A stretch of DNA of 25,497 bases from DASYHS01 sp035998295 (GTDB lineage Bacteria; Pseudomonadota; Alphaproteobacteria; Azospirillales; Azospirillaceae). Under the pieces are notes generated by a model. That model had not been told where the DNA came from. It saw only the letters and a list, made by a program, of their open reading frames with translations, and made no database searches. Shown here piece after piece: positions 6,898 to 15,066 of the stretch (position 1 is its first letter; each line of letters starts with the position of its first letter). The translations under genes were made by a program, and so were the position numbers. The stretch lies in assembly GCF_035998295.1 (NCBI RefSeq), contig NZ_DASYHS010000050.1, positions 1 through 25,497 of the forward strand, read 5' to 3'.

Positions 6898-8534
6898 CAC
6901 GCCGCCCGGCGCTTCTTCAGCGCCCTGGTATCGACCGAGGCCGGCGTCCCGACCACCGCGGCGACCAGTTCCCTCAGCGCGCCGCGCTGGATCTTCTCGG
7001 TCGAGGTCAGCGGCAGCGCATCGACGAAGGCGACGTGGCCCGGGGCCTTGTAGTAGGCGAGGCGGCTCAGGCACCAGGCGACGACGTCGCGGGCCAGCGC
7101 CTCGCGCGCGGATGCGTCGGCCGGCGCGTCGCGTGCGACGATGCAGGCCATCACCTCTTCGCCGCGCACGGGGTCGGCGGTCGGCGCGACCGCGACCTGC
7201 CGGACGCCGGGGTGCTGGAGGAGCACGCTCTCCACCTCGACCGCCGAGATGTTCTCGCCGGAGCGGCGGATCACGTTCTTCTTCCTGTCGACGAAATGGA
7301 GGTCGCCGTCCCCGTCGGCGAGGACGACGTCGCCGGTGCGGAACCAGCCGCCGGCCCAGGCCGCCGCCGTCGCCTCCGGGTCCTTCAGGTAGGCACGGAA
7401 GAAGCCGAAGCGCGGATCGTCCCCCGCGCGGCGGACCAGCAGCTCGCCCGGCTCTCCGGCGGCGGCCGGGGTGCCGTCCTCGCGCATGATCCTGACCTCG
7501 ACCTCGGGCACGGGGCGGCCGAAGCAGCTCGTGCCGACCTTGCGCGGCTCGTGGCTGGCGATGACGGCGGCGGCCACTCCCGTTTCCGTCATCGCCCAGG
7601 CTTCGATCAGGGGAAAGCCGAAGCGCTCCTCGAAGGGGGCGTGCAGGCGCTTGTCGACGCCGGCCCCGAAGCCGAACCGGACGCGGTGGTCGCGGTCGGC
7701 GGCGCCGGGCTCCATGCCCATCAGCATCGCGGGCATCACGCCGAGATAGTGCACGACGCTCGCCCGCGACGCGCGCACGCTGTCCCACCAGGTCCTGGGA
7801 TGGAAGCGGTCGAGCACGGTCAGGCATCCGCCGACGGTGACCATCGCCATCACCGAACAGGCCATGGCGTTCATGTGGAACAGGGGCAGCGGCGTCAGCA
7901 TGCGCTCGCTTCCCTCCTCCAGCCGGCACAGCCCGCCGATCCCCGCGTACCAGTCGCCGCAATGCAGGAAATACTCGTTGGCGAGCAGGCAGCCCTTGGG
8001 ACGGCCGGTGGTGCCGGACGTGTAGAGCACGGCGCATTCGGTGTCGGCGTCGAGCACGGCGTCCGCCGCAGCGCTCACCGGAGCCGGCGGCGGCTCGCCG
8101 TCCGGGCCGGCCACCGCCATGGGGCTGCCGACCGCGCGGGCGGCCGTCTCCAGCTCGGCGGCGCGCTCGGGAGTGGCGACAGCCAGGACCATCTCCGAGT
8201 GGCCGATCATGTATTCCTGCTCGGCCGACCTGAGGTCGGGGTTGATCGGCACGACCGAGACGCCCGCGGCGTTCAGCGCCAGCCAGTGGAGGATGAAGTC
8301 CGGCCGGTTGGCCAGCAGCAGGCCGACGCGGTGGCCCCGGCCGTAGCCGGCGCGCCGGTAGGCCGCGGCCAGGGCCTGCACGCGCCCGAGGGCGTCCCCA
8401 TAGGCGATCTCGCCGGCCCCGATGCCGTAGGCCTCCGCCGTCTCGTCGAGCACGGCGAGGAAAGGACGGTCGGCGAAGCGCCTGGCCGTGGCCTCGAAGC
8501 GGGAATACACCGTCTGCGAGCGGTCGAACGCCAT
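6897..8534 (-). CDS. AMP-forming acyl/aryl-CoA ligase
   Basis: This 545-residue enzyme belongs to the ANL superfamily and should form a CoA thioester from a carboxylic acid, ATP and CoA through an acyl-adenylate. The P-loop YTSGTTGRPKG is at 171-181, the A5 motif EAWAMTETG follows in the middle, WFRTGDVV and DRKKNVIRRSGENI mark the hinge region, and the C-terminal catalytic lysine is in STEKIQRG (about Lys514). The overall pattern resembles CaiC/cyclohexanecarboxylate-CoA ligase-like enzymes. I chose ATG 8534, seven bases after the beta-subunit stop; an upstream ATG (8576) would add 14 residues and overlap the previous gene. It is probably the step that commits the imported acid to CoA-dependent degradation. 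Confidence 0.92.
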   Translation of the reverse strand: MAFDRSQTVYSRFEATARRFADRPFLAVLDETAEAYGIGAGEIAYGDALGRVQALAAAYRRAGYGRGHRVGLLLANRPDFILHWLALNAAGVSVVPINPDLRSAEQEYMIGHSEMVLAVATPERAAELETAARAVGSPMAVAGPDGEPPPAPVSAAADAVLDADTECAVLYTSGTTGRPKGCLLANEYFLHCGDWYAGIGGLCRLEEGSERMLTPLPLFHMNAMACSVMAMVTVGGCLTVLDRFHPRTWWDSVRASRASVVHYLGVMPAMLMGMEPGAADRDHRVRFGFGAGVDKRLHAPFEERFGFPLIEAWAMTETGVAAAVIASHEPRKVGTSCFGRPVPEVEVRIMREDGTPAAAGEPGELLVRRAGDDPRFGFFRAYLKDPEATAAAWAGGWFRTGDVVLADGDGDLHFVDRKKNVIRRSGENISAVEVESVLLQHPGVRQVAVAPTADPVRGEEVMACIVARDAPADASAREALARDVVAWCLSRLAYYKAPGHVAFVDALPLTSTEKIQRGALRELVAAVVGTPASVDTRALKKRRAA

Positions 8535-8541
8535 CGCGGCC

Positions 8542-9024
8542 TCACATGAAGAGCTGGATGCTGCCGAAGGGCGCATCGAAATTGACGAGGTCGACCCGCT
8601 TCAGCCTGATCTTCAGGGCGCCGTCGACGACGCTCAGCTCGTGGCGCGCCCAGCCGGCGTAGAGTTCCTTCGTGTCGCCGCGCGTCTCAACGTAGTGGAA
8701 GGGCGTGTAGGTGCGGTACAGGTTCCGTGCGGGGTCGATCTCGTCGACCTCGGGGGCCTGCAGCAGGTGGTGCGATCGGCTCCGCGGCTTCTGGCTGAAG
8801 GTGCGCGCGCCGGCCAGCCGCTCGACCCGCACGCGCAGGAGCAGCAGGTCCTCGTACATCAGGGACGCCTGCAGGCGCGGGTCGGTCTGCCGCCATTGCG
8901 CGGGCATCCAGTAGTGCCCGTCCTCGGCGAACAGGTCGAGCCACTCCTCGTAGCGCATCTCGTCGAGGAGGCGCGCTTCCCGGTAGACGAAGCGGACGAG
9001 GTCGTCCTCGGTGATCGCGCTCAT
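8542..9024 (-). CDS. Rieske aromatic-ring-hydroxylating oxygenase, beta subunit
   Basis: The 160-residue protein is a small (beta) subunit of a ring-hydroxylating dioxygenase, an NTF2-like cone fold that supports the alpha3-beta3 hexamer and carries no metal centre. Recognisable segments are VRFVYREARLLDEMRYEEWL with LFAEDGHYW at the start, SRSHHLLQAPEV in the middle and LKRVDLVNFD near the end. Length matches the family (about 155-185). Its ATG 9024 overlaps the alpha-subunit stop (ATGA), giving coupled synthesis of the two subunits. Confidence 0.93.
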   Translation of the reverse strand: MSAITEDDLVRFVYREARLLDEMRYEEWLDLFAEDGHYWMPAQWRQTDPRLQASLMYEDLLLLRVRVERLAGARTFSQKPRSRSHHLLQAPEVDEIDPARNLYRTYTPFHYVETRGDTKELYAGWARHELSVVDGALKIRLKRVDLVNFDAPFGSIQLFM

Positions 9025-10376
9025 GCCGCGGCCCCGTCCCGGGCCGGGCCCTTATCCATGGTCATGGTCATGGTCATGTACTTGACCCAGGCGTGGAACT
9101 GGTTGCGCATCTGGCGCTCGCTGGTGCCGTTGACGACGGCCGTCCCGTCGGGCGTCTCGTCCGGCTCGCGCAGGCGCTCCACGTTGACCCATTCGTGGCC
9201 GTCGGCCTGCAGGCCGAGCTGCGCCCGCTCGTACACCTCCAGGTCGTCGTGACCGACGATCGAGGTGGGGGCGTTGATCAGGCGGTTGTACATCAGCGTC
9301 CGCTCGAAGAGCTGGTCCGGGGCTCCGACGAGGCGGAAGGTCCAGGACTCGACGAGTGTCCGGTCGGCGGCGAGCGGCTTGAAGACGCGCAGGGTCTGGA
9401 TCGGCCCCTTCACCATGATGTTGGGGAAGTAGACGGTGTTGTGCCTGTTCTCGTCCAGGATCGCCTTGGCCCGCTCTTCGCCGTAGGCCTCCACCATCTG
9501 CTCGAAATAGCCGGGGATGGCCGAATAGTCGGCATGGATCGAGGTGCTGACGCCGGTATGCCCATGGCCGTTCGGCCAGACGCGGATGCCCATCTTCTCG
9601 AAGAACTCGTACGGGCTCATGAAAGGCGCGTAGAGTTCGACCGCCATGGGCTTCCTGCCACCCTTGGCCGCCTCGCGCTCCCATACCGACACCGCCGTCC
9701 CGGCCGAGGACTCGTGGGCGACCATCGGATGGCATGTGTCGGTCTGGTTCTCGGCCAGCATCTTCCAGTTGCAGGTGTGCATGTAGCGCAGGGGCGCGCC
9801 CTCGACGACGAGGCGCCCTTGCGGCGAGCGGTCGATCATGTTGTCGATCGAGGACAGGGACGGGCCGAAGAACTCCTCGAAGCTTTGGCCGCCCCGGTTC
9901 AGCTTGGCGAAGACGAACTCGCGGTGGATATGGACCTGGGCGACGGGGGCCAGGCCCTGGACCGCGTCCTTCCGGTCGAGTTCCGTGCCCTCGTAGCCCT
10001 TCTTGAGGGGGATCGCGAGCAGCCTGCCGTCCGTCTTGAACGACCAGGCGTGGTACGGGCAGCGGAAGAACCTGCCGGTGTTGCCGCAGGCTTCGGCCGC
10101 GATCTTTACCCCCTTGTGGGGACAGCGGTTGTAGAGGACGTGGATCGAGCCGTCGGTGTGGCGGGACATCAGCACCGGCTGGCGGCCGATCTCCGTCGTG
10201 AGGTAGTCGCCGGGATTCGGGATTTGGCTGGCATGCCCGACATAGACCCAGGTATTGGCGAAGAGATGCTCCATCTCCAGCGCGAAGACTTCGGGGTCGA
10301 CGTAGACGTCGCGGTGGACCTCGGTCGGGCGCACCAGGGCCCGGACCGCTTCGGGATCGTTTCGGTATCTAGCCAT
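9021..10376 (-). CDS. Rieske aromatic-ring-hydroxylating oxygenase, alpha (catalytic) subunit
   Basis: The 451-residue protein carries both redox centres of a ring-hydroxylating oxygenase. The Rieske [2Fe-2S] ligands are Cys85, His87, Cys106 and His109 (NRCPHKG and RCPYHAW). The mononuclear iron site is ENQTDTCHPMVAHESS, with His216 and His221 as ligands and Asp213 as the bridging aspartate; Cys215 stands where Tyr is more common. The third ligand is probably Asp377 or Asp378 (GHDDLE). It should insert O2 into an aromatic ring to give a cis-diol or hydroxylated product, with electrons from the reductase encoded upstream. ATG 10376 follows GGGAGGACGA, a good ribosome-binding site. The C-terminus contains an odd Met-Thr repeat encoded by a hexanucleotide repeat. 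The substrate cannot be read from sequence. Confidence 0.95.
   Translation of the reverse strand: MARYRNDPEAVRALVRPTEVHRDVYVDPEVFALEMEHLFANTWVYVGHASQIPNPGDYLTTEIGRQPVLMSRHTDGSIHVLYNRCPHKGVKIAAEACGNTGRFFRCPYHAWSFKTDGRLLAIPLKKGYEGTELDRKDAVQGLAPVAQVHIHREFVFAKLNRGGQSFEEFFGPSLSSIDNMIDRSPQGRLVVEGAPLRYMHTCNWKMLAENQTDTCHPMVAHESSAGTAVSVWEREAAKGGRKPMAVELYAPFMSPYEFFEKMGIRVWPNGHGHTGVSTSIHADYSAIPGYFEQMVEAYGEERAKAILDENRHNTVYFPNIMVKGPIQTLRVFKPLAADRTLVESWTFRLVGAPDQLFERTLMYNRLINAPTSIVGHDDLEVYERAQLGLQADGHEWVNVERLREPDETPDGTAVVNGTSERQMRNQFHAWVKYMTMTMTMDKGPARDGAAA
9057..9078 (-). repeat. GTCATG hexanucleotide repeat inside the Rieske alpha gene
   Basis: Three complete GTCATG units (9061-9078) follow a partial CATG (9057-9060). 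On the coding strand they specify the run MTMTMTM close to the C-terminus of the oxygenase alpha subunit. Changes in copy number would keep the reading frame. Confidence 0.8.
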
Positions 10377-10402
10377 TCGTCCTCCCTTCGTCCGGCCCGC
10401 GG

Positions 10403-11353
10403 TCACAGATCGAGCACGAGGCGCGGCGACCTGGCACGCGACACGCAGATCTGCATGACGCGGTTCGACGCCCTCTCGGCATCCGAGAGGACGACGTCCC
10501 TGTGGTCGGGAATGCCCTCCAGGACGCCGCACTGGCAGATGCCGCAATCGCCGCGCCGGCAGTCGTATACGACCTCCACGCCGGCCGTCTCGAGCGCATC
10601 GATGATCGACTGCCCGGGCGCCACCGCGACCACAAGCCCGCTCGACCTCACCTCGACCTCGAAGGCCGTGTCGGCGCCGGTCGGCGCAGGCGTGAACAAC
10701 TCGAAGCGCACGCGCTCCGGGGCGAAGCCTTTCGCTGCGGCAGCGGCCTTGACCGCGTCGATCATGCCCGCCGGACCGCAGACGTAGATCTCGGCATCGG
10801 CGGGCGCATGCGACAGGGCGGCCCCGATGTCGAGCCTCGTGGCGGGCTCGTCGTCGTAATGGATGCTGAGCGCCTCGCCGCAGATCTCCGACAGCGGGCC
10901 GGTGAACGCGAGATGCCCCCTGCCGCGGCCGGCATAGTGCAGGCGGAAGGGCCGGGACGCCGCCGCGAGGGCGCTCGCCATCGACAGGATCGGCGTGATG
11001 CCTATGCCGCCGGCGAAGAGGAGGGCGGGACGGGCGCCCTCGTGCAGGGGGAAATTGTCGATCGGCCGCGAGGTCGCGACGCGGTCCCCGGCTTTGAGGG
11101 AGTGCATGTAACGCGACCCGCCGGAGCCATCCGGCTCGAGGCGCGCGCCCAGGACGTAGGTGGCCGGCGCCCGATAGGCCGGCAGGTCCACGAGCGAGTA
11201 GGGCCGGTCGCCGCCTTGTGGCAGAGTTACCCGTACATGCGATCCCGGCGCGAACGCCGGCAGCGGCGCGCCATCCGCGCTGTCCAGCACGATCGCCTTC
11301 ACGAACGGGGCCTCGTCGATCGTCTCGCGCACTACGAACTGAAGCTCGGACAC
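10403..11353 (-). CDS. Phthalate-dioxygenase-reductase-type oxidoreductase (flavin, NAD, plant-type 2Fe-2S)
   Basis: The 316-residue protein passes electrons from NAD(P)H to the Rieske oxygenase. The N-terminal flavin domain has the FMN-binding motif DRPYSLVD; the nucleotide domain begins at LLFAGGIGITPILSM and ends at VCGPAGMI; the C-terminal ferredoxin domain has the cluster ligands CRRGDCGIC with a fourth Cys in MQICVSRA. This domain order and length match phthalate dioxygenase reductase and VanB, which serve two-component oxygenases without a separate ferredoxin. I chose GTG 11353, preceded by GGAAGGGACGAGGCG; a longer frame back to 11440 covers the promoter region and gives an atypical N-terminus. 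It is the first gene of the operon, 26 nt before the alpha subunit. Confidence 0.92.
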   Translation of the reverse strand: MSELQFVVRETIDEAPFVKAIVLDSADGAPLPAFAPGSHVRVTLPQGGDRPYSLVDLPAYRAPATYVLGARLEPDGSGGSRYMHSLKAGDRVATSRPIDNFPLHEGARPALLFAGGIGITPILSMASALAAASRPFRLHYAGRGRGHLAFTGPLSEICGEALSIHYDDEPATRLDIGAALSHAPADAEIYVCGPAGMIDAVKAAAAAKGFAPERVRFELFTPAPTGADTAFEVEVRSSGLVVAVAPGQSIIDALETAGVEVVYDCRRGDCGICQCGVLEGIPDHRDVVLSDAERASNRVMQICVSRARSPRLVLDL

Positions 11354-11611
11354 CGCCTCGTCCCTTCCATCCGCACGCCGTCGCGTGCCGGAAAAGCATG
11401 TTATTTCATATATTAATTCGGGTCCATCCGGTGCTGTCAACCGCGACCTTTGGCGGGAACCTCAGGGATAGGCATCGCGCCGCGCCCCTCACTCTTCATG
11501 CCTAAAATAATGCCTATTCATGTAAATACGGTATGCTACAGTTGCGTTCTGGAGCAGAGCCGGCGCAAGAGCGGCGAGTTGCCAGGCGTCGGACAGATGG
11601 GAGTGTGGGCC
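11354..11611. promoter_or_regulatory. Divergent control region between catabolic and TRAP operons
   Basis: This 258-nt region separates the reductase start from the DctP start. It is locally AT-rich in otherwise GC-rich DNA. TTCATATATTAA (11405-11416), an imperfect palindrome, lies about 52 nt before the reductase start and could be a -10 region or operator for the minus-strand operon. The heptamer ATGCCTA occurs at 11498-11504 and 11510-11516 as direct repeats 12 nt apart, and its reverse complement TAGGCAT is at 11469-11475. TATGCT (11532-11537) is a possible -10 for the plus-strand operon, without a convincing -35. The two MarR proteins encoded at the far ends of the operons are the obvious candidate binders. 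Promoter positions are inference. Confidence 0.5.
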
Positions 11612-12664
11612 ATGGTTACGGAAACCGGAAAGAACTGCCTCGCCGGCATCAGGGACTGTGCACTGGGGGCCGTCGCGCTCCTCGGACTGTCTCTTGCCGC
11701 ATCACCCGCGACCGCGCAGACGCAGCTTCGGATGGCCAACTGGCTGCCGCCGACCCATCCGCTGGTGCAGGACGTGATGCTTCCCTATGCCGAGAAGGTC
11801 CGCGAAGCGACCGACGGCCGGGTCACGATCCAGCTCGTCGGGGCGCCGCTGGGGCCGCCGCCGGCCCACTACGACTTCGCCGTCAACGGTGTCGCGGACA
11901 TCACCTACGGCGTGCACGGCTATACGCCCGGGCGCTTCAAGACGACCGTCCTGGCCGAGGTGCCGTTCCTGGGCGACAGCGCGGAGGCCATCTCCGTCGG
12001 CTATTGGCGAACCTACGAGAAGATGCTGGCCCAGGCCGGCGAGCACGACGACGTGAAGGTCCTCGCCGTCTTCACGCATGGTCCGGGTCACGTCTTCACC
12101 AAGGGGCGCGACCTGTCGAGCATGGAGGGAGTGCAGGGCGCGAAGCTGCGCGTCGGCGGCGGCATCGCGGGCGACGTGGCCAGCGCGCTCGGCGCCGTCC
12201 CGGTCCTGGCGCCATCCTCGCAGTCCTATGAGATGCTTGCGGGCGGCGTTGCCGACGGGATCCTCTTCCCGTACGAATCGGTGACCTTCTTCAAGCTCGA
12301 CGGTATCCTCGATACCGGGCTCGTCGTTCCGGGCGGCCTCTACAACACGTCCTTCTTCGTGGTCATGAACAAGGCGCGATGGGACGCACTGTCGGACGAG
12401 GACAAGAAGGCGATCGACGGCGTTTCGGGCGAGGCGCTGGCCCGCCTCGCCGGACAGGCCTGGGATGCGGCCGACGCCCAGGGCCGCGCGGCCATGGAAG
12501 GCAAGGTCGAGTTTCTGGACGCCTCGCAGGAACAGATCGACACCATCAGCACCGCCCTGGAGCCGGTCGTCGCCGCCAAGTTGCAGGAAGCCGCGGCCGC
12601 CGGCATCGACGCGCAGGCGGCCCTGGACATGCTCAAGGCCGAGACCGCAGCCGCATCGAAATGA
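11612..12664 (+). CDS. dctP: TRAP transporter solute-binding protein (DctP family)
   Basis: The 350-residue periplasmic protein captures a carboxylate and delivers it to the DctQM membrane unit. Residues 1-35 are a Sec signal peptide with a hydrophobic core (LGAVALLGLSLA) and cleavage expected after ATA35. The mature part starts LRMANWLPPTHPLVQ, and the family region GAKLRVGGGIAGDVASALGA includes Arg180, the position that salt-bridges the substrate carboxylate in this family. ATG 11612 gives a clean signal peptide and has GGGAG eight bases upstream; longer starts run into the control region. The stop overlaps the DctQ start (ATGA). Because it is divergent from an aromatic-acid-type operon, an aromatic or alicyclic carboxylate is a reasonable guess for the ligand. 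Confidence 0.93.
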   Translation: MVTETGKNCLAGIRDCALGAVALLGLSLAASPATAQTQLRMANWLPPTHPLVQDVMLPYAEKVREATDGRVTIQLVGAPLGPPPAHYDFAVNGVADITYGVHGYTPGRFKTTVLAEVPFLGDSAEAISVGYWRTYEKMLAQAGEHDDVKVLAVFTHGPGHVFTKGRDLSSMEGVQGAKLRVGGGIAGDVASALGAVPVLAPSSQSYEMLAGGVADGILFPYESVTFFKLDGILDTGLVVPGGLYNTSFFVVMNKARWDALSDEDKKAIDGVSGEALARLAGQAWDAADAQGRAAMEGKVEFLDASQEQIDTISTALEPVVAAKLQEAAAAGIDAQAALDMLKAETAAASK

Positions 12665-13197
12665 GCGGCGGGCCATCTGCCGCGCCGGACGCAACGCCGA
12701 CCGAGGCGTTGCGTCCCGTGCGCCTCCTCCTCGCGGCCGTCAGCGCCACCCTTCTGTTCGCGATGATGGGAACGACGGTGGTCGACGTCGTGGGCCGCTA
12801 TTTCCTGAGCCAGCCGTTGCCCGGCGCGACCGAAGTCACGGAACTGCTTCTGGCCGGCGTCATCTTCACGGGGCTGCCGGCGGTGTGCCTCGACGACGGG
12901 CACGTGACGGTCGACCTGATCACCGAACGACTGCCCGAATGGACGCGCAAGATCCGCCTGACGGTCGTTCGCCTCGTGGCTGCCGGTGCGCTCGCGGTCA
13001 TCGGCTGGCGTCTCTTCGTGCAGGGTCGGCGCTTGGCCGGCTTCGGCGACGTCAGCGTCTATCTGCACCTGCCGGTCGCCCCGGTGGCCTACGCCGCCGC
13101 CGGCCTCTGCATCTTCTCCGCCCTCCTGCTCGTCGTCCTCGTCGCCGTCGGGGCCGAGGAAGGGGGAAGGCTCCGGCGTCCGCCTTCGCCGCGCTGA
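12661..13197 (+). CDS. dctQ: TRAP transporter small membrane subunit (DctQ)
   Basis: The 178-residue protein has four predicted membrane helices (about residues 21-45, 57-77, 98-120 and 140-164), the standard DctQ topology. Typical DctQ features are VVDVVGRYFLSQPLPGATEV after the first helix and the charged loop DDGHVTVDLITERLPEW. It stabilises the DctM transport subunit and helps dock the binding protein. ATG 12661 overlaps the DctP stop. A weakly conserved, proline/alanine-rich N-terminal extension of about 18 residues precedes the first helix. Confidence 0.93.
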   Translation: MSGGPSAAPDATPTEALRPVRLLLAAVSATLLFAMMGTTVVDVVGRYFLSQPLPGATEVTELLLAGVIFTGLPAVCLDDGHVTVDLITERLPEWTRKIRLTVVRLVAAGALAVIGWRLFVQGRRLAGFGDVSVYLHLPVAPVAYAAAGLCIFSALLLVVLVAVGAEEGGRLRRPPSPR

Positions 13198-13235
13198 CGC
13201 TTCCACGCCCATTTTCCGGACACGGACGGACGTAC

Positions 13236-14528
13236 ATGGACTGGCCCATCGGAATGCTCGTTCTGGTCGCCCTGATGATGACCGGGGTCCCGATAGCCTT
13301 CGCCATGATGATCGTGGGCGTGGCCGGCGTCGCCAGCATCATCGGGATCGAGCCGTCGCTCTCGCTCCTGGGGCAGACCTATTTCGACAACGCTCGCAGC
13401 TACTCGCTTTCCGTGCTGCCGCTGTTCCTGATGATGGGCAACTTCGTCGTCCAGTCCGGCGTGGCCGAGGACCTCTACGGAGCGGCGAACGCCTGGTTGC
13501 GCCACCGCCGCGGCGGCCTGGCGATGGCGACGATCGTCGCGTGCGGAGGATTCTCCTCCGTTTGCGGTTCGTCGCTGGCGACGGCGGCGACCATGACCAA
13601 GATCGCGCTGCCGTCGATGCGCCGTTATGGCTATCCGGACGGCCTCGCGACCGCCTCCATCGCCGCGGGCGGCACGCTCGGGATCTTGATTCCACCGTCG
13701 GTGATCCTGGTCTTCTACGGGATCATGACCCAGCAGGACATCGGGCAGCTCTTCCTCGCCGGCGTGATACCGGGCATCCTGGGCGTGCTTGGGTACATGG
13801 CGGCCGTGCGCCTGTCGCTCGCGCTCAACGGCACGGCGGTACCCGCGGAATCCAAGCTGCCGCTGCGCGAGCGCCTCGGCGCGCTGAAGGGGGTGCTCGG
13901 CGCGCTGCTGCTCTTCGTCTTCGTGATGGGAGGCATCTATCTCGGCGTGTTCACGGTGACGGAGGCCGCGGGGACGGGGGCGGCGGGCGCCTTCCTTCTC
14001 ACGCTCCTGCGCGGGCGCCTCACCTTCGAAGAGACGTTCCACACGCTGTTCGAGACCGCGAAGATGACGGCGACGATGTTCTTCATCCTCTTCGGGGCGC
14101 TGGTCTTCTCCAACTATGTCAATCTCTCGGGCATGACTACGGACCTGCAGGGCTGGCTTGGGCTTCTCGGCGCCAACCCGCTCGCGGTGATCGCCGCGAT
14201 CTTTCTGATCTACGTGGTGCTCGGCTGCGTGCTGGAGAGCCTGTCGATGATCGTGCTGACCGTGCCGATCTTCTATCCGGTCGCGGCCGCGGCCGGCTTC
14301 GACCTGATCTGGTTCGGCATCTTCGTAGTCGTCGTGACGGAGATCAGCTACATCACGCCGCCCGTCGGCATGAACGCCTTCGTCCTGAGATCGGTGGCGA
14401 AGACGGTCGACCTGGCGACCATCTTCCGCGGTCTGGTGCCTTTCGTGGCGATGGACCTCGTGCGGGTGGCGCTTCTGGTGGCCTTTCCGATCCTGGCCCT
14501 GCTGCTTCCGGCGACGATGGGGCGCTGA
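13236..14528 (+). CDS. dctM: TRAP transporter large membrane subunit (DctM)
   Basis: The 430-residue hydrophobic protein is the sodium-coupled transport subunit of the TRAP system. The opening (MTGVPIAFAMMIVGV), the FGGFSS-like segment ACGGFSSVCGSSLATAATM, TLGILIPPSVILVFYGIMT and the C-terminal EISYITPPVGMNAFVL are all family hallmarks; length matches DctM (about 425-430). The GSSLATAATM and TPPVGMNAF regions correspond to the two hairpins that bind substrate and sodium ions. It starts 38 nt after DctQ and is followed closely by a MarR gene. With the two preceding genes the transporter is complete. Confidence 0.94.
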   Translation: MDWPIGMLVLVALMMTGVPIAFAMMIVGVAGVASIIGIEPSLSLLGQTYFDNARSYSLSVLPLFLMMGNFVVQSGVAEDLYGAANAWLRHRRGGLAMATIVACGGFSSVCGSSLATAATMTKIALPSMRRYGYPDGLATASIAAGGTLGILIPPSVILVFYGIMTQQDIGQLFLAGVIPGILGVLGYMAAVRLSLALNGTAVPAESKLPLRERLGALKGVLGALLLFVFVMGGIYLGVFTVTEAAGTGAAGAFLLTLLRGRLTFEETFHTLFETAKMTATMFFILFGALVFSNYVNLSGMTTDLQGWLGLLGANPLAVIAAIFLIYVVLGCVLESLSMIVLTVPIFYPVAAAAGFDLIWFGIFVVVVTEISYITPPVGMNAFVLRSVAKTVDLATIFRGLVPFVAMDLVRVALLVAFPILALLLPATMGR

Positions 14529-14569
14529 TCTTGGCTCTCCCGTCCGCGCAGGATCCCAGCCGCCGGGAA

Positions 14570-15010
14570 ATGGAGGAGGCGACGCCGCCGGCGCCCGGCT
14601 TCGTCTTCGATTACCTGGCCTACCTGCTGGCCGCCGCCAGCCATGGCATGAGCGCCGAGTTCCATGCCGTCATCCGCGCCCAGGGGCTGCGCGTGCCGGA
14701 GTGGCGCGTGCTCGCCTGCCTCGCGTCGCGCGACGGCCTCATGGTGTCGGAACTGGCCCGGATCACCCTCTACGACCAGCCGCGCCTGACCAAGACCCTG
14801 AACCACATGGAAGGGGCGGGCCTTGTCGTGCGCCGCGACGACGAGGAGGACCGGCGCCGCGTCATGATCCATCTGACGGAGGAGGGCCGTACGCGGATCG
14901 CACCCCTCCTCGCGGCGGCGCGCGAGCACGAGGAGCGCTTCACCCGCAAGCTGAGCCCGCGCGAGCGCGCCTCGCTGAAGTTCCTTCTGAAGCTCCTGGT
15001 GGAGCGGTAG
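14570..15010 (+). CDS. MarR-family regulator downstream of the TRAP transporter
   Basis: The 146-residue protein is a MarR winged-helix regulator. The helix-turn-helix lies in LRVPEWRVLACLASRDGLM, VSELARITLYDQPRLTKTL and NHMEGAGLVVRRDDEEDRRR, with the usual wing around RRDDEEDRRRVMIHLT, flanked by N- and C-terminal dimerisation helices. I chose ATG 14570; an in-frame TTG at 14531, three bases after the DctM stop, would add 13 residues and couple translation, and is a serious alternative. It mirrors the other MarR gene, so each of the two divergent operons ends in its own MarR. Ligand unknown; a pathway acid or CoA ester is plausible. Confidence 0.88.
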   Translation: MEEATPPAPGFVFDYLAYLLAAASHGMSAEFHAVIRAQGLRVPEWRVLACLASRDGLMVSELARITLYDQPRLTKTLNHMEGAGLVVRRDDEEDRRRVMIHLTEEGRTRIAPLLAAAREHEERFTRKLSPRERASLKFLLKLLVER

Positions 15011-15016
15011 CGCGGG

Positions 15017-15034
15017 ATGCACCGGCCGGCGCAT
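15017..15034. repeat. Imperfect palindrome between MarR and MBL-fold genes
   Basis: An 18-nt near-palindrome centred on CCGGCCGG, with arms ATGC/GCAT and one mismatched pair, lies in the 56-nt gap after the MarR stop. It could be a transcript-end hairpin or a protein-binding site for the gene that follows. No U-tract is visible. Confidence 0.35.
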
Positions 15035-15066
15035 ACTTGCCGCCCCGAGCCTCGGAACGTCCTCGA

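Noticed and set aside
12465..14528. Longer plus-strand frame that would extend DctM upstream
   Set aside because: The extra N-terminal part is a frame-shifted reading of the DctP end and DctQ; DctM starts normally at 13236 with the family N-terminus.
14701..15066. Plus-strand extension upstream of the MBL-fold gene
   Set aside because: This part overlaps the MarR gene in another frame and has no similarity to MBL-fold proteins; the family N-terminus starts at ATG 15067.
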